This document shows, piece by piece, positions 58,721 through 64,000 of a stretch of DNA of 64,000 bases. The DNA is from Sequoia sempervirens (taxonomy: Eukaryota; Streptophyta; Pinopsida; Cupressales; Cupressaceae). The DNA lies in NCBI GenBank assembly GCA_007258455.2, contig VDFB02321282.1:1-64000 (forward strand), written 5' to 3'. The notes below the pieces were generated by a model. The model saw only the letters and a program-made list of their open reading frames with translations. It searched no databases and was not told where the DNA came from. A program made the position numbers and the translations under genes. Each line of letters opens with the position of its first letter. Position 1 is the stretch's first letter.

Positions 58721-61700
58721 TCAAGTATAGGACTCAAGGCCAATGGCCTTCCTGCACCATGAGAACTTATCTATAGGAACTGGCTTCGTAAGATAATCTG
58801 CAGCATTAATCAAAGTGTCAACTTTTTCAATTAATACTTTCCCACTCTCAACCATTTCTCGCACAAAGTGATACTAAACATCTACATGTTTAGTACGAGC
58901 ATGATACATAGGATTTTTGGCTAAACAAATAGCATTTTGACTATCACATTCAAGCCTAACTTGCTTGCAATTAAAACCAATACCTAACCCAAGTCTCTGT
59001 AACCAAACTACCTCTTTAGAGGCATGTGTGGCAACCATGTACTCTGCTTCTGTGGTGGACAAAGAAATCATGGGTTGCCTCTTACTCATCCAACTAACCG
59101 CAACTCCAAAAAAAGTATACACATAACCACTTGTCAACCTTCGACTGTCCAGATCTCCTGTCCAATATGAATCAACAAACCCCTATATGTCCAATTATCT
59201 ATTCATAATATCAATATTATTAGAACCATGATAAACTAAACAATACTTTGAAGTCCCTCATAAATATCTAAACACCCTCTTAACATAAGTCTAATGTTCT
59301 TTACCAGGGTTAGACATAAACCTACTAAGAACTCCCACTGCTTGTGCTATATCTAGTCTTGTACAGACCATTGCATACATTAAACTACCAATTGCACTAG
59401 CATACAAAATTTCAGACATTTCCTCAAAATCAAAATTAGATTTAGGACTCATATCTAAACTTAACTTTGTGCCAACTGGTAAAGGAATATTAATCGATTT
59501 ATTGTCCTGCATGTTAAATCTTTTCAAAATAGTATCAACATAATTACTCTGACTTAAGGAAAGCTTTCTGTAACCTCTATCTCTATTGATCTCCATACTG
59601 GGGATATATTTTGCAGCCACTAGATCTTTCATCTCAAATGTGCTCGAGAGTTGTGCTTTCAATTCTCTAATCATTACCTTGCTATTACCAATAAACAACA
59701 TGTCATCAATATACAAGATAATAATTAAAAGCTGATCATCAATAATTTTTATGTAAACACAATGATCTTCCTCACTCCTAACATAACCAATTTTTAATGC
59801 GAAAGCATCAAACTTCTGGTACCACATTTTGGGTGACTGTTTCAATCCATATAAAGATTTCTTTAACCTGCAAACCAATTCTTCTTTTCCTTTTACAACA
59901 AAACCTACAAGTTGCTTCATATAAATCTCCTCATCAAGATTCCCATGAAAAAAAGCAGTTTTCACATCCATTTGCTCAATTTCAAAATCATAAGCAGCAA
60001 CAATAGATAAAAAGAATCTAATAGAAGATAATTTAGCAATGGGAGAGAAGATTTCATTAAAGTCAACTCCCTCTCTCTGGGAGTAGCCCTTGGCTACTAA
60101 TCTAGCCTTATACCTTTCCAGATTACCATCTGCACCAATCTTCTTTTTAAAGATCCATTTACAACCAATGGCCTTTCTATCTTTGGGAAAACTCTCAAGA
60201 TCCCATGTGTCACAAGTATCCAAGGATTCCATTTCCTCGTGCATAGCTTGTGACCAAAGCTTGTTCTCGTTTGAGGATAAAGCTTCCCTGTAAGAACTGG
60301 GTTCATCATTAGTACTCATTAAAGCAAAAATACAATAGAAATTAGGTGGGCTATACCTATCAACGGGATCACGTTGTCTTGTGGATCTCCTCAAAGTAGT
60401 TTCTTCTTGTTCCTCAATATGCTCATCTTGAGCCTCTATTTCAAAAGAACTCTCTGAACTCTCTTCTTCCAATTCATCCACTTGTTCTTCAACATGTGCA
60501 TCTTGTTGCTTCTTAGTATTTGTCTCAAAATGGACTGTTCGAGAAGTATCCTTCTCCTTTGTTTGTTCTTCTCCTGAATAAGCTCTAAATTCCCTAAAAA
60601 TAACATCTCTAGATAAAGAAACTTTTCTTGTTAGTGGATTCCAAAGCTTGTAACCTCTTACATTTTCGCCATAACCTATGAATATGCATTTTTGTGCTTT
60701 AGGATCCAATTTAGATCTCTTTTCTTTAGGCACATAAACAAAAGCCTCACAACCAAAGATCCTTAAATGTGCAACACTAGATTTCTTACCTAACCACATC
60801 TCATAAGGATTTTTATCTTCAATAGATGAACTAGGGGATCTATTGATTAAATAACAAGAAGTACATACCGCTTCAGCCCATAAGGACCGTGCAAGCTTAG
60901 CACTACTTAACATACTCCTAGCTCTTTCCATTAAGGTTTGGTTAATCCTTTCTGCTAATCCATTTTGTTGAGGTGTATATGGAGTAGTTTTTTGTCTCAC
61001 TATTCCTACATGCTTACAATAATCATCAAATTCCTTAAAATAGTACTCACCACCATTATCTGATCTCAACACTTTTATCTTATGATCTGATTTTTTCTCA
61101 ACTAAAGCCTTAAATTCCTTAAACTTAATAAACACATCAGATTTGTTATGCATAAAATATATCCAAGTGTATCTTGAGACATCATCAATAAATGTGACAC
61201 AGTATCTAGATTTTCCAATAGAGTCAATATCCACAGGACCCATTACATCTAAGTGAATAATCTCTAATAATTTTCTTGCTCTATTTGTACCACTAGGAAA
61301 TTTAGATCTAGATTGCTTTCAAAACACACAATGCTCACAAAAGTCATTTTTTCCAATATTATAATTAGGAATACCATCAACCAAATTTTTATTAAGAATG
61401 GTCCTAAGACCTTTTCACCTATATGGCCCAATCTATGGTGCCATATCATACATGTATTTTCAGCTTCAGTTACATTTGATAAAATATTTACATCAAAGGT
61501 ATTCAACTTAAACAAAGTCCCAATCTAAGATCCTTTAGCAACTACCATATTCCCTTTCACCAATCTGCAACCACCTTTGTCAAATGTCACATGCATTCCA
61601 GAATCATTAAACTTAGAGACAGAAAGTAGATTCCTTGCAAGTCCTGGAATATGTAAAACATCAATAAGGGTCTTAATACTACCATCACTAAAACACAATT

Positions 61701-61907
61701 TTACCTCTCCTTTGCCAACAACCTTTGTTGTGTTGTTGTCTCCAAAGAAGACATTTCCTCAATCCAATATACTTAGAGAACTACTCCTTTCTAGGAGTCA
61801 TATGATAGGAGCAACCTGAATCAATAAGCCAAGACTTATCAACAACGGTATTAGAAGAAATGACTAATGCATCATTACTGTCATCAAATTTTTCTATAGA
61901 AGCACCA
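58721..61907 (-). pseudogene. Copia pol: protease, integrase, RT, RNase H
   Basis: In sense order: a protease with WLIDSGCSYHMTPRK (near 61790-61840), then gag-pre-integrase/HHCC with MIWHHRLGHIGEK (near 61415-61450) broken by a frameshift and a stop. An uninterrupted 650-codon stretch follows (59291-61243), with the integrase core (FIDDVSRY, RSDNGGEY, QQNGLAERINQT; the D, D, E residues are present). The RT has DVKTAFFHG, YGLKQSPKMWYQKFD and ILYIDDML. Four stops separate RT from RNase H (58874-59137: SLSTTEAEYMVA, HARTKHVDV), and one more stop precedes the natural end near 58721. All RNase H pieces stay in one frame, so decay is mainly by nonsense changes. Non-functional as it stands. Confidence 0.92.
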
Positions 61908-64000
61908 TGTAATGCCCCGCTAAGCAACCCTAGAGGAAGTTGCAATTTACTACTCAAACGTACTATTTTTTTTAAGTACAAATAACATGCAAGATCACTA
62001 TCCATTGCCAACAACCTCTAAGGTTACGAGACTGAGATTACATAAAACCCAATCATGAAACAAGAATCAAAACATAACATTTAATTACTTAACAAATTAA
62101 ATACTCATGCATTCCATCCATGATAAAATTAAAACAAAGGCATAAGAAATACCGCATGTTCCCAATAATATGAATTACAATAATATTACAACACTCATTC
62201 CCTGAATGAGGTAATTCCAATAAAAAAAGGTTACAAATTACATCCTCCACCTCGATACAAGAGGGGTAATAAAGTACAATAATAACATAAAAGAATAAAG
62301 CATGAAAGAATGAGATCCCACGAGCTCTCCAACTGGAAATCTCATCCACATGAACAAAAAGCCAACCCAACGGATTTAGGTGCACATTCCGCCCAACCAT
62401 GTGATACACAAAGGCTCACCCCCCGTGCTAGGAGATAGTAACAAGGAATTCTAGACAAGACCATCCACCTCTAGACACAGGATAACTCACACTGATCCAA
62501 CCAATCACATGAACCATATGACCATAAGGATTGTCCTAGTGGCCTCTACCGAATCCCGACACCCATGCTCACTCATACAGAATCAAATACCTCTCGTAAG
62601 GACAAGATTAATGACCTTGCCATTCCAGGCCTTCTCATCTCATCCCAAGTCTATACAAGCCCTTGTGTCCATGAGCGAGGCTCAATTATCTTAATTAGTG
62701 TGAAATACTACCTAACATCTAAATACATTAATTTAGTTTTCACTTGATTAAACCACCTCTGAAGGTTTCCCAGTTTACCTCTTTGGGCTCAGGCCCCTAA
62801 CAAAAGCCACTCTTCTACTTGACAACATACTAAACAAAACCAATCACCAAGGAAATCCCAAGTGCAAACCATCAAGATAAAAAAAACCACTCCAACTCTA
62901 GGAGGAACATAAAATGAAAATCCACTCCAACACATAAGGCAACAAAAGTCAAAACTCTCTCCAAACACTAGAGGCAACAAAGGTCAGAACCCTCTCCAAA
63001 AAAATTGGAGGCAACAAAAGACATCTCCACTCCTTCCAAAGGAGGCACAAACCACATAAACCACTCCTAATACAAAGGAGACACAAACCATCCCCGTTCA
63101 TGAAAACCGGGTAAAACCACATGATACAACCAAACGCCCTACCCAAGGCAATACAACGGTTGACTAACATAGTAACACAACCCCAAAAGTTGAACCCCTT
63201 CTGGAAGACTTACATAACAAGCAACTCCAAGAAGAATAAACAACTCAATCAACAAGTTCCCTAGCCTCTAGAAATAAAACTCAGAACTACCAAAGTACAC
63301 TCATAAATTTACAATCATAACAATATTGCCCATACAATACCAACAAGAATTCACTTAAATCAACAATCATAAAAATACACGTTCTTTAAATAACTAAAGA
63401 TGTATTTTGACATAACCATCTTTTCTCATCAAACAGGAACCAAAGTACATATATACATCATATACTTAATCTTTTTTTTTTTTTAATTCATATAAGTTGT
63501 GAACCATATAATTTTTATGAACCTTATCTATTCCTCGCAATCTAGAAAACAACAACATTCCCTATTCACCATTTAATGTAATAGAATATAGAACTTTTAA
63601 ATAACATTCTACCCATTATAATAACATCATAATAAAATAACCCTTTTCTTTACACATATTAAATATAATCAATTTTGCTCCCAATTATAATCCATATAAC
63701 TTAATTACGTACATAATTCTCACATTTAACAAATCATTTACAAGAACTTCAAGATTCCATTAAATCAAACAAGTCGTTGAAAACACACTAACCATATTCA
63801 TTTTGATTACAACCCTAACCTTTAACAATAATTTAATCATTGCACTAACCTTGATTTCCAAAATACAATAGAACTAGCTTTAAAATCAAAACTCACATAA
63901 ACAATATCTTCATTGCCCAACACCGAGAACGAAAGAAAATGTCATTCAAGAAGCATTTCAGGCAACTAAATAACTTTTGTGAGGATTTCCTAAATCCAAT
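61908..64000. mobile_element. Probable LTR of another retrotransposon inserted in the Copia element
   Basis: Copia protease/gag sequence stops at 61907, and a new sequence begins TGTAATGCCCCGCTAAGC, a start common among plant Ty3-type LTRs. No coding sequence is seen from here to the window end; the plus strand is A/C-rich. A frame runs across the junction (61781-62014), fusing 36 LTR-coded residues to the Copia protease. This is chance, not a gene. The far end lies outside the window, so the TSD and class cannot be checked. Confidence 0.5.
62886..63095. repeat. Degenerate array of CTCC...GGAG mini-hairpins
   Basis: About five or six units of 30-40 bp, each with an inverted word pair (for example CTCCTTCCAAAGGAG or CTCTCC...TTGGAGG) followed by CAACAAA or CACAAACC. 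It lies inside the LTR-like sequence, like repeats often found in LTR U3 regions. Confidence 0.5.

Larger units (their letters stand above)
57534..61907 (-). mobile_element. Copia LTR retrotransposon, 3' LTR to protease, truncated by a later insertion
   Basis: Minus-strand element with 3' LTR (57534-58662), PPT, and pol in Copia order (protease, integrase, RT, RNase H). Its 5' side is interrupted at 61908 by another LTR-like sequence, so gag and the 5' LTR are not in view. The left flank 5-mer is TTTAC; the partner lies outside the visible part. It is the only element here with a nearly complete pol, and could have served the non-autonomous Copia-like elements if active relatives exist (inference). 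Confidence 0.9.

Overview
The window looks like intergenic DNA from a large plant nuclear genome, most likely a gymnosperm (conifer). This is inferred from the low G+C content, very low gene density, stacked and nested LTR retrotransposons and LINEs, a nuclear copy of plastid rRNA, and two genes for a seed-plant universal-type oleosin. No database search was possible. Family calls rest on motifs I can read and on element architecture: LTR pairs, primer-binding sites (PBS), polypurine tracts (PPT) and target-site duplications (TSD).

Layout. 1-3.9 kb holds simple and tandem repeats, including an 0.8-kb polypyrimidine tract and a small fold-back element. 4.5-10.25 kb is a LINE-in-LINE nest: a 5'-truncated minus-strand LINE (5569-10185) with a perfect 18-bp TSD sits inside an older LINE remnant, and its 3' region carries a piece of plastid 23S rRNA. 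10.25-14.55 kb is unrecognised. 14.56-27.50 kb is an old Copia-type element (TSD TATAC) with a Copia-like gag and then a long non-pol ORF. That ORF is split by a younger gag-protease-only LTR element (20123-25358). 29.18-30.86 kb is a deletion-scarred LTR element (TSD GATAT). 31.3-31.8 kb is a LINE scrap. 33.8-40.26 kb is an unidentified ORF split by a non-coding Copia-like element (34250-39526, minus strand).

40.86-56.0 kb is the only region with probable host genes. A segment of about 6 kb is present twice in direct orientation (about 40865-47045 and 49998-56005), separated by a 2.95-kb spacer rich in the 7-mer GACAGTC. Each copy carries an intact 146-codon oleosin gene on the minus strand with a TATA box, a LINE remnant upstream in window coordinates, and short tandem repeats whose copy number differs between the duplicates. 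Oleosins coat lipid droplets, so this is a tandemly duplicated lipid-droplet protein gene in a sea of retroelements.

57.5-61.9 kb is the 3' LTR and most of pol of a minus-strand Copia element with a 650-codon uninterrupted integrase/RT stretch. It is broken at its protease/gag side by what looks like another LTR (TGTAATGCCCC...) that runs to the window end.

The most unusual items are the two non-autonomous LTR elements: one with a large non-pol ORF, the other with gag-protease plus a hydrophobic tail. The plastid rRNA embedded in sense orientation in a LINE, and the GACAGTC-rich spacer, come next.
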